Assembly (NCBI GenBank): GCA_031556525.1
Contig: JAVBSS010000006.1
Coordinates: 1-64,000, forward strand
DNA: 64,000 bases
Direction of reading: 5' to 3'
From: JAVBSN01 sp031556525
Lineage (GTDB): Bacteria > Bacillota > Clostridia > Lachnospirales > Lachnospiraceae
Shown here: positions 1-9,106 of the stretch, one piece after another
Layout of the letters: every line of letters begins with the position of its first letter
Numbering within the stretch: position 1 is the stretch's first letter
Position numbers and translations under genes: made by a program
The notes under the pieces: generated by a model
The model's input: the letters and a program-made list of their open reading frames with translations, nothing else
What the model was told of the DNA's origin: nothing
Databases searched by the model: none

Positions 1-114
1 ACTTATAGATATGGCTTCTGTTAGAATTGCCTTTCCTTGTGTAAGTAATTCATTTAGGTTATTTATATCAAATGCTCTATCTCTATCTAATGTTATGCTA
101 CTGTATTCTCCCAT
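1..114 (-). CDS. Hypothetical protein, N-terminal fragment (cut by window edge)
   Basis: The first 38 codons of a minus-strand gene are visible; the rest lies outside the window. The ATG at 112-114 is preceded by a strong GGAGG ribosome site 8 bases upstream, and a good promoter lies at 170-198, so expression is likely. The peptide begins MGEYSSITLDRDRAF and is mostly polar and helical in character, with no signal peptide. I do not recognise the family from this piece. It is separated from lysC by a large bidirectional terminator, so it is its own transcription unit. Confidence 0.6.
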   Translation of the reverse strand, partial: MGEYSSITLDRDRAFDINNLNELLTQGKAILTEAISIS

Positions 115-169
115 TTGCTTATCCTCCGTTTATCTATCCATGTTTTAATTAACTTTGTAGCTTTTAATC

Positions 170-198
170 ATTTTACAATTATTCACTACATTCGTCAA
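170..198 (-). promoter_or_regulatory. Sigma-A type promoter for the edge gene
   Basis: On the minus strand a TTGACG -35 (193-198) and a TAAAAT -10 (170-175) are separated by 17 bases. Transcription would start near 163, giving a leader of about 50 bases before the ATG at 114. Confidence 0.6.
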
Positions 199-266
199 TT
201 ATTTTGATATGTAAACTTGGACAATTTTCTTTGTTGACATTGTACAATTATATATTAAATAGTGAT

Positions 267-335
267 TATAAAAAGAAGGAGCTTTTGCAAACAAATGAAT
301 AATTCATTTATTTGCAAAAGCTCCTTCTTTTTATA
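267..335 (-). terminator. Long bidirectional terminator hairpin
   Basis: An almost perfect inverted repeat of about 33 bases per arm, one mismatch, sits 2 bases after the lysC stop. The arms begin and end in A/T runs, so it can terminate transcripts from either side. It isolates lysC from the divergent edge gene's upstream region. Confidence 0.85.
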
Positions 336-337
336 AA

Positions 338-1540
338 TTACTCGCCTAATGCAAATTTCTCATGGATTGCATTCATAGCTTGATCTGTATATTTTACATC
401 AATAAGAACACTTACTCTTATTTCTGAAGTTGAAATCATCTTAATATTTATGTTCTCATCATATAATGCTTCAAACATCTTAGCTGCAACACCTGGGTTA
501 GACATCATACCTGCACCAACTATTGAAACTTTAACTACATCTTTATCAACATCTACATTCTCATACTCATGGAAGTGTCTCTCGATTATCGCAACAGCCT
601 CATCTGCATTATCTACTGCAACTGTAAAACTGATATCCTTTGTTCCATTTCTACCTACTGATTGAAGAATCATATCTACATTGATATTATGTCTCGCTAA
701 ATGATTAAATAATCTAAATGCCACACCTGGCTCATCTTTTAATCCTATTAACGCTATTCTTGCTGCATCTTTATCTGCTGCTACTCCACTTACTAGCATT
801 TTTTCCATTTTTGTTACCTCCTTAACTACGGTTCCTTCTGATGTATTTAAACTTGAACGTACTACTAATTGTACTCCTTGCTTCTTAGCCATTTCAACTG
901 AACGGTTGTGAAGTACTCCTGCACCTAATGTTGCTAACTCTAGCATTTCATCATAAGTAATTGCATCTAACTTACGAGCCTTAGGTACTTTACGAGGATC
1001 TGCTGTGTATACACCATTTACATCTGTATATATTTCGCATACATCTGCATTAAGTGATGCTGCTAATGCAACAGCTGTTGTATCAGAACCACCTCTTCCA
1101 AGCGTAGTGTAGTTATCAAATTTATCTACACCTTGGAATCCTGTTACGATAACTATTTTTCTTTGTTCTATCTCGTTCTTAATTCTTTCACTATCTATTC
1201 TCTTAAGTCTTGCATTTCCATATACACTAGTTGTATGCATTGCTACTTGAAATGCATTAAGAGATATAGCTGGAACACCTAAGTTGTTCATAACCATAGC
1301 CATAAGAGAAACTGACATTTGCTCTCCTATAGTATATAACATATCCATCTCTCTCTTAGGTGGATTAGGATTCATTTCTTTTGCTTTATCAATAAGCTCA
1401 TCTGTGTATTTACCCATAGCTGATAATACAACAACCACATCATTACCTTTTTTATAGTCATCTATACATCTTTGAGCAACATTATACATTCTATCTTTGT
1501 CGGCTACTGATGTTCCGCCAAATTTCTTAACTATTAACAT
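338..1540 (-). CDS. lysC: Aspartate kinase
   Basis: Catalyses ATP-dependent phosphorylation of aspartate, the first step towards lysine, threonine and methionine. The 400-residue protein starts with the family signature KFGGTSV (residues 5-11). The kinase domain covers about 1-230 (TLGRGGSDTTAVALA near 147) and two ACT domains fill about 260-400, the usual site of lysine/threonine feedback. The ATG has an AAGGAGG site 7 bases upstream. It is the last gene of a minus-strand run with the homoserine-kinase-like gene and hom, so it probably serves the threonine branch. Length and motifs are normal for a monofunctional aspartokinase. Confidence 0.95.
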   Translation of the reverse strand: MLIVKKFGGTSVADKDRMYNVAQRCIDDYKKGNDVVVVLSAMGKYTDELIDKAKEMNPNPPKREMDMLYTIGEQMSVSLMAMVMNNLGVPAISLNAFQVAMHTTSVYGNARLKRIDSERIKNEIEQRKIVIVTGFQGVDKFDNYTTLGRGGSDTTAVALAASLNADVCEIYTDVNGVYTADPRKVPKARKLDAITYDEMLELATLGAGVLHNRSVEMAKKQGVQLVVRSSLNTSEGTVVKEVTKMEKMLVSGVAADKDAARIALIGLKDEPGVAFRLFNHLARHNINVDMILQSVGRNGTKDISFTVAVDNADEAVAIIERHFHEYENVDVDKDVVKVSIVGAGMMSNPGVAAKMFEALYDENINIKMISTSEIRVSVLIDVKYTDQAMNAIHEKFALGE

Positions 1541-1563
1541 ATTTTCCTCCTTATGTTTCTTAT

Positions 1564-2769
1564 CTAGTCATTACAAAACAAATGGTTAATAATAGTATGA
1601 CCTTCTGCCACATATATTCCACTTGCTTTGGCTTCTGCCTCATTATACATATATGTATTATCTAACTTATTAGTGCTGTCATATAACATATACGGTACTG
1701 GATCGCTTGTATGAGTACGAATGCATATTGGAGTTGGATGATCTGGAAGTACTAATATCCTAACATCTTCTTCTCTTGTTTCACATTCTTCTTTAATTAT
1801 CTTAATTACTCTTTGATCAAGATTCTCAATCGCCTTAATCTTTCTTTCAAGACTTCCTTGATGACCCATCTCGTCTGGAGCTTCTACATGAACATATACG
1901 AAGTCATAACCATCTTCGCAAACTGCCTTAACAGCCGCCATAGCTTTTCCTTCATAATTTGTATGAAGACCACCATTGGCACCTTCAACTTCTATGTTAT
2001 CCATGTTGGCACCTACAGCAATTCCCTTTAGTAAATCTACTGCAGATATCATAACGCCTCTTTTGTGGTTCTTCTCTTCAAACGAAGATAATGCTGGTCT
2101 GGTACCTGCACCCCAAAACCATATAGAATTGGCTGGATTAAGTCCTTGTTCTTTACGAGCAACATTTATAGGATGATTCACTAATATATCATAACTTTTC
2201 TTCATCATGTTATATAATACTTCATCCTCTGGCAAATAGTCGTTAATAACCTTACCTAATATATCATGAGGTGGCGTAAGTGGCAACACTTTTCCGTTAT
2301 CCCATATTGTTAAATGTCTATAACTTGTTCCTACATAGAATTTATATAAGTCATCTTCTAATTCTTTTCTTACAGCTTCTAGCAATACTGTCGCATCTTC
2401 TGTAGATATTTCACTTGAACTATGATCTATAATTGTTCTGCTTTCATATTCCGCCTCATCTTCACTCAAAGTAACAATGTTACATCTAAATGATATATCT
2501 GTAGGTTTCATATCCACACCAATACTTAATGCTTCTAATGGTGAACGACCTGTATAATATTTCTTAGGATCATATCCTATAACTGATAGATTTGCAGTAT
2601 CACTACCCGGACTCATTCCTTCTGGTATTGTATGTACTAATCCTACTTCTGAAACTCTTGCCAACTCATCCATAACAGGTGTCTTAGCATATTCTAATGG
2701 TGTCTTGCTTCCAATTTCCTCAATTGGGTAATCTGCCATTCCATCACCTAATACTATGATGTATTTCAT
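1564..2769 (-). CDS. ApgM-like phosphoglycerate mutase family protein, probable homoserine kinase
   Basis: A 401-residue member of the alkaline-phosphatase/iPGM metalloenzyme superfamily. The N-terminus has the metal-binding Asp (VLGDGMAD, residues 6-13) and the nucleophile region (GMSPGSDTANLSV near 51); the C-terminal metal sites are seen in PDHPTP and GHTIINHL. It resembles the archaeal-type cofactor-independent mutase ApgM. In several bacteria a subfamily of these proteins sits in threonine operons and is assigned as a non-orthologous homoserine kinase. Here it lies exactly between hom and lysC and no GHMP-type thrB is present, so that role is the better guess. True phosphoglycerate mutase activity cannot be excluded from sequence alone. 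Confidence 0.8.
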   Translation of the reverse strand: MKYIIVLGDGMADYPIEEIGSKTPLEYAKTPVMDELARVSEVGLVHTIPEGMSPGSDTANLSVIGYDPKKYYTGRSPLEALSIGVDMKPTDISFRCNIVTLSEDEAEYESRTIIDHSSSEISTEDATVLLEAVRKELEDDLYKFYVGTSYRHLTIWDNGKVLPLTPPHDILGKVINDYLPEDEVLYNMMKKSYDILVNHPINVARKEQGLNPANSIWFWGAGTRPALSSFEEKNHKRGVMISAVDLLKGIAVGANMDNIEVEGANGGLHTNYEGKAMAAVKAVCEDGYDFVYVHVEAPDEMGHQGSLERKIKAIENLDQRVIKIIKEECETREEDVRILVLPDHPTPICIRTHTSDPVPYMLYDSTNKLDNTYMYNEAEAKASGIYVAEGHTIINHLFCND

Positions 2770-2851
2770 CTATTTATCCTCCAGTGATAAAATTAATTTA
2801 ACTTAGTGCAGTGTTTTCACTTGCTTGTAAGGGTGAAATCACAAACGTCAG

Positions 2852-2873
2852 AGTGAAAAATTTATTTTTCACT
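2852..2873 (-). repeat. Perfect hairpin after hom stop
   Basis: A 10-bp perfect stem (AGTGAAAAAT and its complement, 2-base loop) begins 1 base past the hom stop codon. The stem's own T-rich arm gives it a weak terminator look, but no T run follows it. In the 100-base hom to homoserine-kinase gap it may cause partial termination or protect the hom mRNA end. Confidence 0.4.
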
Positions 2874-2874
2874 A

Positions 2875-4101
2875 TTAAAATTCTACTCTGATAACATTTT
2901 TCACATTAGGAACTTGTGCGATACTATCTGCAAATTCACCCTCTGCTATTTCTTCCGTAATAAATGCAGATTCACCTTCTACACCTTCTGCTTTCACAAA
3001 TAAAACATTTCCGAATAATTCTTTTATTTGCAATAAATCTATATCATCTATATCTTCGTCTTTAACTCGAACAAAGAATTTGTGTTTAGCATCTTTGAAT
3101 GCGCCAAGCTCAAGCTTATCTTCACTCCAAATAGTCATAATACTTACATTTTTATGTTTAACTGCATCAACAATATCTGATACTACTGCACTAGCTGTAG
3201 GAAGTTTTCCTGCACCACGACCATAAAACATTACATCATCTAATACATTTCCATGTACAAATATACCGTTAAATACATCATTTACATTAATTAATGGATG
3301 TTTCTTATCAATAATAACTGGTGCTACCATTGAATATATTTTTCCATCTTCCATAACTTTACTTGTACCAAATATCTTAATTGATGAATCTAATGATTTT
3401 GCATATTTAAAATCAATATCTGTAATCTTTGTTATTCCCTCTGTATAGATATCTTCGTAATCAACTTGCTTACCGAATGCTAATGATGTTAATATAGCAA
3501 TCTTACGACAAGCATCATATCCCTCAACATCTGCCTCTGGATTACGCTCTGCATAACCTAAGTCTTGAGCTTGTTTAAGAACATCTTCAAAAGCTGCTCC
3601 CTCTTCTGCCATCTTTGTTAAAATATAATTTGTTGTTCCGTTTAAAATACCTGTGATTTCAGTAATTTCATCTGCAGTTAACGAATTAATAAGTGGTCTG
3701 ATAATTGGTATACCACCACCTACAGATGCCTCGAATAAGAAATTCAATTTGTTCTCTTTTGCAATTGCTAATAATTCAGCACCATGTTTTGCAACTAATT
3801 CTTTATTCGATGTAACTACGCTCTTTCCTCTTAATAAAGCTTGCTTAACAAATGTATAAGCTGGCTCTACACCACCCATAACTTCAACAACTATACTAAC
3901 TGTATCATCAGCTAATATAACATCGTAATCATGTACTAATACTTTTTCAACTATATCTCCTGGAAATTCTCTTAAATCTAGTACATATTTTAGGTTAATA
4001 TCATCTCCAGCTCTTTTACAAATACTTGCTCCATTTGTATTAAGAACTTCAACTACTCCAGATCCAACTGTGCCATATCCTAGTACTGCTATATTTATCA
4101 T
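2875..4101 (-). CDS. hom: Homoserine dehydrogenase
   Basis: Reduces aspartate semialdehyde to homoserine with NAD(P)H. The 408-residue protein opens with a Rossmann motif (VLGYGTVGSGVV, residues 6-17), followed by the substrate/catalytic domain (EASVGGGIPIIRPL near 145; GILNGTTNYILTKM near 168) and a C-terminal ACT-like regulatory domain from about 325. This is the three-domain form that is usually feedback-inhibited by threonine. Its start has an AAGGAGTGGAATT leader. It follows cheW by 21 bases and precedes the putative homoserine kinase, making a hom-kinase-lysC block. Confidence 0.95.
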   Translation of the reverse strand: MINIAVLGYGTVGSGVVEVLNTNGASICKRAGDDINLKYVLDLREFPGDIVEKVLVHDYDVILADDTVSIVVEVMGGVEPAYTFVKQALLRGKSVVTSNKELVAKHGAELLAIAKENKLNFLFEASVGGGIPIIRPLINSLTADEITEITGILNGTTNYILTKMAEEGAAFEDVLKQAQDLGYAERNPEADVEGYDACRKIAILTSLAFGKQVDYEDIYTEGITKITDIDFKYAKSLDSSIKIFGTSKVMEDGKIYSMVAPVIIDKKHPLINVNDVFNGIFVHGNVLDDVMFYGRGAGKLPTASAVVSDIVDAVKHKNVSIMTIWSEDKLELGAFKDAKHKFFVRVKDEDIDDIDLLQIKELFGNVLFVKAEGVEGESAFITEEIAEGEFADSIAQVPNVKNVIRVEF

Positions 4102-4122
4102 AATTCCACTCCTTAATGTATA

Positions 4123-4587
4123 TTATTTATTTTCATCTATAATCTTACTTATATCACTTACCTCTGATTCAGATAATATGTTTTCTACAGATACATTAAT
4201 CATTATACTTCCATTTACATTTACTATGCTGTCCATATAAGCTGTCTCTTCAGCCTTAACAACAATCGGAACACCGCTTATCTTAGAATCGTTCACAACT
4301 TCGATTCCCACGACTAAATCCACTTCAAATGCTAATGGCACACCATGTGTATTGGTTACCAATAATTTCTTTGTATCTCCCGTATAGTCATCAACCATAT
4401 TAAACTTATTTCTTAAACTATACACAGGAATAATCTCACCTCTTAGGTTTATTAACCCCTTGATGTTAGGAGGTGCAACCGGAAGAGGCATAATATTATA
4501 ATCTTGCTCAATTCCTTTTACTCGCAATAGCTCCATTGTATATGTCTGATCCCCTAGTTTAAACAATACATATTGTAGTTCTGCCAT
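4123..4587 (-). CDS. cheW: CheW-like chemotaxis coupling protein
   Basis: A 154-residue single-domain CheW protein that would link chemoreceptors to the CheA kinase at the membrane-associated array. The typical pattern is visible: YVLFKLGDQTYTMELLRVKGIE, then INLRGEIIPVYSLR near residue 57, the CheW hallmark. I place the start at the ATG at 4585-4587, which has AAGGAG 8 bases upstream; the longer reading frame starting at 4617 overlaps prfB and lacks a site. It lies between prfB and hom, away from any other chemotaxis gene in this window, so its partner CheA is encoded elsewhere. Confidence 0.9.
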   Translation of the reverse strand: MAELQYVLFKLGDQTYTMELLRVKGIEQDYNIMPLPVAPPNIKGLINLRGEIIPVYSLRNKFNMVDDYTGDTKKLLVTNTHGVPLAFEVDLVVGIEVVNDSKISGVPIVVKAEETAYMDSIVNVNGSIMINVSVENILSESEVSDISKIIDENK

Positions 4588-4591
4588 ATCA

Positions 4592-5710
4592 TCACTCCTT
4601 ATCTTTATCCATACCACTCCATCTTAAGTATGCGTTTATAAATGTATCAATGTCACCATCCATTACAGATTGTACATTGCCCACTTCTTCATTAGTTCGA
4701 TGGTCTTTTACCATCGTATAAGGTTGCATAACATATGAACGTATCTGACTTCCAAATCCATTCTCCGTTACTTCACCACGAATGTCTGATATTTTGTCTA
4801 GATTCTCCTGTTGTTTAATTACATATAGTTTTGACATAAGCATTTTCATTGCTCTGTCTTTATTTTTATGTTGCGATCTCTCATTTTGACATTGAACTAC
4901 CACTCCCGTAGGAATATGTGTAATTCTTATGGCTGATTCTGTCTTATTAACATGCTGTCCACCCGCACCACTTGCACGGTATTTATCTATTCTTAACTCT
5001 TCTTCATTAATATCAACTGTGATGTTATCATCGATATCTGGCATAACATCACATGATGCAAAAGATGTTTGACGTTTTCCTGCTGCATTAAATGGTGATA
5101 TTCTCACCAATCTATGTACACCTTTTTCCGCCTTGAGATAACCATATGCATTTTCGCCATTAACCTGAAATGTTATTGACTTAATTCCTGCTTCATCGCC
5201 ATCTAAATAATCAAGAACTTCTAAATTATATCCCTTCTTATCTGCCCAACGAGTATACATTCTATATAGCATACTTACCCAATCACAACTTTCTGTTCCA
5301 CCTGCACCTGCATGCAATGTTAACACAGCACTATTCCTATCAAACTCACCTGATAAAAGAGTTGCTATCCTTAAATCATCTAGTTTGCATGAGAATTCAG
5401 AAATCTCTCCGTTAATATCTTCTAATAAGCTTTCATCATCTTCTTCTCTAGCCATTTCAATCAAAATATCTATATCTTGATATGCAACGGTTAATTGGTT
5501 AAAGGTTTCTATCGTATCCTTTAGCCCTTTTAGTTTTCTAGTAATTTCTGTTGATCGAGTAGCATCTCCCCAAAAATCAGGTGACTCCATCTCGTATTCT
5601 AATTTTGAAACTTCTAATTCTAATGTAGGAATATCTAGTGAATCTCTTAGTTCATTAAGCGGGGCTAAATACCCATTAAGTGTATATTTATACTGATCTA
5701 ATTCTATCAC
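4592..5710 (-). CDS. prfB: Peptide chain release factor 2 (no frameshift site)
   Basis: Terminates translation at UGA and UAA. The 372-residue protein carries the SPF anticodon-like motif (RISPFNAAG near 205) and the peptidyl-hydrolysis motif GGQ (SGAGGQHVNKTESA near 250). Most bacterial prfB genes need a +1 frameshift at an in-frame UGA around codon 25; here the equivalent segment reads LRDSLDIPT in one open frame, with CTA GAT where CTT TGA C is expected, so autoregulation by frameshifting is absent. The start is a GTG at 5708-5710 with GAGAGG upstream, 12 bases after the secA stop. Confidence 0.95.
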   Translation of the reverse strand: MIELDQYKYTLNGYLAPLNELRDSLDIPTLELEVSKLEYEMESPDFWGDATRSTEITRKLKGLKDTIETFNQLTVAYQDIDILIEMAREEDDESLLEDINGEISEFSCKLDDLRIATLLSGEFDRNSAVLTLHAGAGGTESCDWVSMLYRMYTRWADKKGYNLEVLDYLDGDEAGIKSITFQVNGENAYGYLKAEKGVHRLVRISPFNAAGKRQTSFASCDVMPDIDDNITVDINEEELRIDKYRASGAGGQHVNKTESAIRITHIPTGVVVQCQNERSQHKNKDRAMKMLMSKLYVIKQQENLDKISDIRGEVTENGFGSQIRSYVMQPYTMVKDHRTNEEVGNVQSVMDGDIDTFINAYLRWSGMDKDKE

Positions 5711-5722
5711 TAGTCTACCTCT

Positions 5723-8290
5723 CTAATTTCTTCCACAACATTGCTTGTATTTCTTTCCACTTCCGCATGGACATGGATCATTTCTACCTATCTTTGCTGA
5801 TTGTCTCTTAACTGGCCCTTTTGCAACACTATCATCTTTGTTAGTACCAGTAACTTTGGCAACTTGCTCTCTCTCAACTTTTTGCTCAATTCTTACATGA
5901 AGCAATAACTTTGATGTCTCTTCACGTATAGACCCTGTCATCTCATTAAACATATCATAACCTGTAAACTTATATTCAACTAACGGATCTCTATTTCCTA
6001 AAGCTTGTAGACCAATTCCTTGTCTTAGTTGCATCATATCATCAATATGAGTCATCCATTTTTTATCAATAACTTTAAGAAGAATTACTCTCTCAACTTC
6101 TCTTAAATGTTCTGGTTCAACAAATTCAGCTTCTTTTGCTTCATAAACCTTAGTAGCCTCTTCTTTTAACTTATGCTTTAATTCATTCTTAGACATTTTA
6201 TTATTGTCTTCTGATAATACTATTTTATCAATTGGTATTATTGGTAGTATCATCTGATTTAACTCAGTTATATCCCAATCCCCAGTATTTTGATCTTCTG
6301 AAATTACTGTATCTACACAATCTTCAACTGTCTCAACGATCATCTTATATACAACATCTCTCATGCTTTCGCCATCAAGAACTCTTCTTCTCTCAGAATA
6401 TATAATCTCTCTTTGTTCATTCATAACTTGATCATAATCTAATAAATTCTTACGAATTCCAAAGTTGTTGCTCTCTATCTTCTTCTGTGCCTTTTCAATA
6501 AAGTTACTTATTGTCTTGTGTTGAATCTCTTCTCCATCAGGAATATTAAGAGTGTCATATAATGACATAACTCTCTCTGAACCAAATAATCTCATTAAAT
6601 CATCTTCAAGGCATAAGTAAAACTTAGATTCACCTGGATCACCTTGACGACCTGCACGACCTCTTAACTGATTATCAATACGTCTTGATTCATGTCTTTC
6701 CGTACCCATTATCTTAAGACCGCCTAAATCTGTAACTCCATCACCTAATTTGATATCAGTACCACGACCTGCCATGTTTGTTGCTATTGTAACAGCACCT
6801 CTTTGTCCAGCCTCTGCTACTATCTCTGCTTCCATCTCATGGAACTTGGCATTAAGAACCTTATGTGGCACACCTTTTTTGCTTAATCTATGACTTAATT
6901 CTTCTGATGCTTCAATTGTAATTGTACCAACCAATACTGGTTGCCCTTTATCATGAGCAACTACGATTTCTTCAACTATTGCATTAAGTTTTTCCTTCTT
7001 TGATTTGTATACCGAATCTTGATGATCAATTCTAGCAACAGGAAGATTTGTAGGAATTACAATTACGTCCATTCCATATATCTCTCTAAACTCTTTCTCT
7101 TCAGTAAGAGCTGTACCTGTCATACCTGATTTCTTGGCATACTTATTAAAGAAGTTTTGGAATGTAATTGTTGCTAGAGTCTTACTCTCTCTCTTAACCT
7201 TTACATTTTCCTTTGCTTCTATAGCTTGATGTAAACCATCTGAATATCTTCTACCTGGCATAATACGTCCAGTAAATTCATCTACGATAAGAACTTCATC
7301 ATCTTTAACAACATAATTTTGATCCTTAAACATAAGATTATGTGCACGTAATGCTAATGTAATATTATGTTGAATCTCTGCATTTTCTGGATCTGCTAAG
7401 TTCTCTATATGGAAAAATTGCTCAACTTCTGATATACCTTGAGCTGTAAGCATAACTTGCTTATCCTTCTCATTTACCAAGAAATCTCCATCTTCTTCTA
7501 TATCAATACCCATCATTGCATCTATTTTTGATATTTCTCCATCTGAAGAACCTCTCTTCATTCTCTTAGCTAAAATATCACACATTCTATACAATTCTGT
7601 AGATTTTCCACTTTGTCCTGAAATAATAAGTGGAGTTCTTGCCTCATCAATAAGAACAGAATCGACCTCATCTACGATGGCGTAATTTAATTCCCCTTGA
7701 ACCAATTGCTCTTTGTATATAACCATGTTATCTCTTAAATAATCAAAACCAAGTTCATTATTAGTAGCATATGTAATGTCACATTTATATGCTTCTCTTC
7801 TCTCTTCATTAGTTGAACTATTAAGTATAACTCCTACTTTAAGTCCAAGAAATTCATGTACTTGTCCCATCCATTCAGCATCACGCTTTGCTAAGTAGTC
7901 ATTAACTGTTACTATATGAACACCCTTTCCTGTCAAGGCATTCAAATATGCTGGTAAAGTAGATACTAACGTCTTACCTTCACCAGTTCTCATCTCAGAT
8001 ATTCTTCCTTGATGAAGCACAATACCACCAATAAGCTGAACTCTATAATGTTTCATATTAAGTACTCTGCTTGCCGCTTCTCTAACTACTGCAAATGCTT
8101 CTACTAATATATCATCTAGGGTCTCCCCATCTTCTAATCTTTTCTTAAATTCATCAGTCTTTGCTTTAAGCTGATCATCACTTAATTTTTGCATAGTTTC
8201 ATCTAATGCTTCTATACTATCTATAAGTGGTGTAATTCTTTTTATTTCTTTTTCACTATGTGTTCCAAATACACTTTCAAATAAACTCAT
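5723..8290 (-). CDS. secA: Preprotein translocase ATPase SecA
   Basis: Motor of the general secretion pathway, driving unfolded preproteins through SecYEG. The 855-residue sequence shows the DEAD-like ATPase (MRTGEGKTLVSTLPAYL near 101, DEVDSVLIDEARTPLIISG near 206), the preprotein cross-linking region, the second helicase domain (TNMAGRGTDIKLG near 500) and a C-terminal zinc-binding tail (CPCGSGKKYKQCC). The complete tail suggests a SecB-like partner or ribosome binding. A GGAG-like site precedes the ATG. It heads a secA-prfB-cheW-hom series on the minus strand. Confidence 0.98.
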   Translation of the reverse strand: MSLFESVFGTHSEKEIKRITPLIDSIEALDETMQKLSDDQLKAKTDEFKKRLEDGETLDDILVEAFAVVREAASRVLNMKHYRVQLIGGIVLHQGRISEMRTGEGKTLVSTLPAYLNALTGKGVHIVTVNDYLAKRDAEWMGQVHEFLGLKVGVILNSSTNEERREAYKCDITYATNNELGFDYLRDNMVIYKEQLVQGELNYAIVDEVDSVLIDEARTPLIISGQSGKSTELYRMCDILAKRMKRGSSDGEISKIDAMMGIDIEEDGDFLVNEKDKQVMLTAQGISEVEQFFHIENLADPENAEIQHNITLALRAHNLMFKDQNYVVKDDEVLIVDEFTGRIMPGRRYSDGLHQAIEAKENVKVKRESKTLATITFQNFFNKYAKKSGMTGTALTEEKEFREIYGMDVIVIPTNLPVARIDHQDSVYKSKKEKLNAIVEEIVVAHDKGQPVLVGTITIEASEELSHRLSKKGVPHKVLNAKFHEMEAEIVAEAGQRGAVTIATNMAGRGTDIKLGDGVTDLGGLKIMGTERHESRRIDNQLRGRAGRQGDPGESKFYLCLEDDLMRLFGSERVMSLYDTLNIPDGEEIQHKTISNFIEKAQKKIESNNFGIRKNLLDYDQVMNEQREIIYSERRRVLDGESMRDVVYKMIVETVEDCVDTVISEDQNTGDWDITELNQMILPIIPIDKIVLSEDNNKMSKNELKHKLKEEATKVYEAKEAEFVEPEHLREVERVILLKVIDKKWMTHIDDMMQLRQGIGLQALGNRDPLVEYKFTGYDMFNEMTGSIREETSKLLLHVRIEQKVEREQVAKVTGTNKDDSVAKGPVKRQSAKIGRNDPCPCGSGKKYKQCCGRN

Positions 8291-8380
8291 CTCTTACACT
8301 CCTACCTTGATTTGATATGCAAAGTATATTGTAACATTATAATAATTCATAATCAACACAAAATTTTACAGTGATATAGT

Positions 8381-9097
8381 CTATTCCAATTGTTTTCTTA
8401 GTTTCAATAGTATCTTTTTCTCCATTCTAGATACCTGAACCTGGGAAATCCCCAAAACTTTCGCAATATCGGTTTGTGTCTTATCTTGATAGTATCTTAA
8501 CATTACTAACTGCTTTTCTTTATCCTCTAATCTATCAATTATATTATTTAGTGCTATACTATCTGCTATCTTGTCAGTATCATCTTCCACCCTAGCCAAC
8601 TTATCTATTAGATATATGGAATTGCCATCACTTTGATATATAGTCTTATATATTGACTCCACATCACTATTAGCTTCAAGTGCAGCCACTATTTCTTCCT
8701 CTTCAATTTCTAAACTTGCCGCTAGTTGACTTATTGTAGGCTCTTTACAATATTCATTAATATATTTTTCCTTTTCTATCTTTACTTTATAAGCTATTTC
8801 TTTTAAAGACCTGCTTACCTTTATCATACCATCATCTCGTAGAAACCTCTTTATTTCCCCTGTTATCATAGGCACTGCATAAGTAGAAAATCTTACTTCA
8901 TATGATAAATCAAATTTATCTATACTTTTTATTAATCCAATGCAACCTATTTGATATAGATCATCTAACTCATATCCTCTATTTCCAAATCTTCTAACTA
9001 CACTCCATACTAATCCTAAGTTTTCAGATACAATTTTATCTCTAGCATCTACATTCCCATCTTTTGCAAGCTTTATTAACTCTAAAGTCTTGTCCAT
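8381..9097 (-). CDS. sigF: Forespore sigma factor sigma-F
   Basis: Sporulation RNA polymerase sigma factor, active in the forespore just after asymmetric division and held by the anti-sigma SpoIIAB. The 238-residue protein has region 2 (ELDDLYQIGCIGLIKSIDKF near 42), region 3 and a region 4 helix-turn-helix (QTDIAKVLGISQVQVSRME near 204). Third gene of the canonical spoIIAA-spoIIAB-sigF operon, 9 bases after spoIIAB. The operon context separates it from the similar sigma-G and sigma-B. Confidence 0.95.
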   Translation of the reverse strand: MDKTLELIKLAKDGNVDARDKIVSENLGLVWSVVRRFGNRGYELDDLYQIGCIGLIKSIDKFDLSYEVRFSTYAVPMITGEIKRFLRDDGMIKVSRSLKEIAYKVKIEKEKYINEYCKEPTISQLAASLEIEEEEIVAALEANSDVESIYKTIYQSDGNSIYLIDKLARVEDDTDKIADSIALNNIIDRLEDKEKQLVMLRYYQDKTQTDIAKVLGISQVQVSRMEKKILLKLRKQLE

Positions 9098-9106
9098 ATT
9101 ATGTAC

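Noticed and set aside
2770..2874. Riboswitch or T-box in the gap before the homoserine-kinase-like gene
   Set aside because: The gap is only about 100 bases with one simple hairpin and no conserved T-box or lysine/threonine-leader segments.
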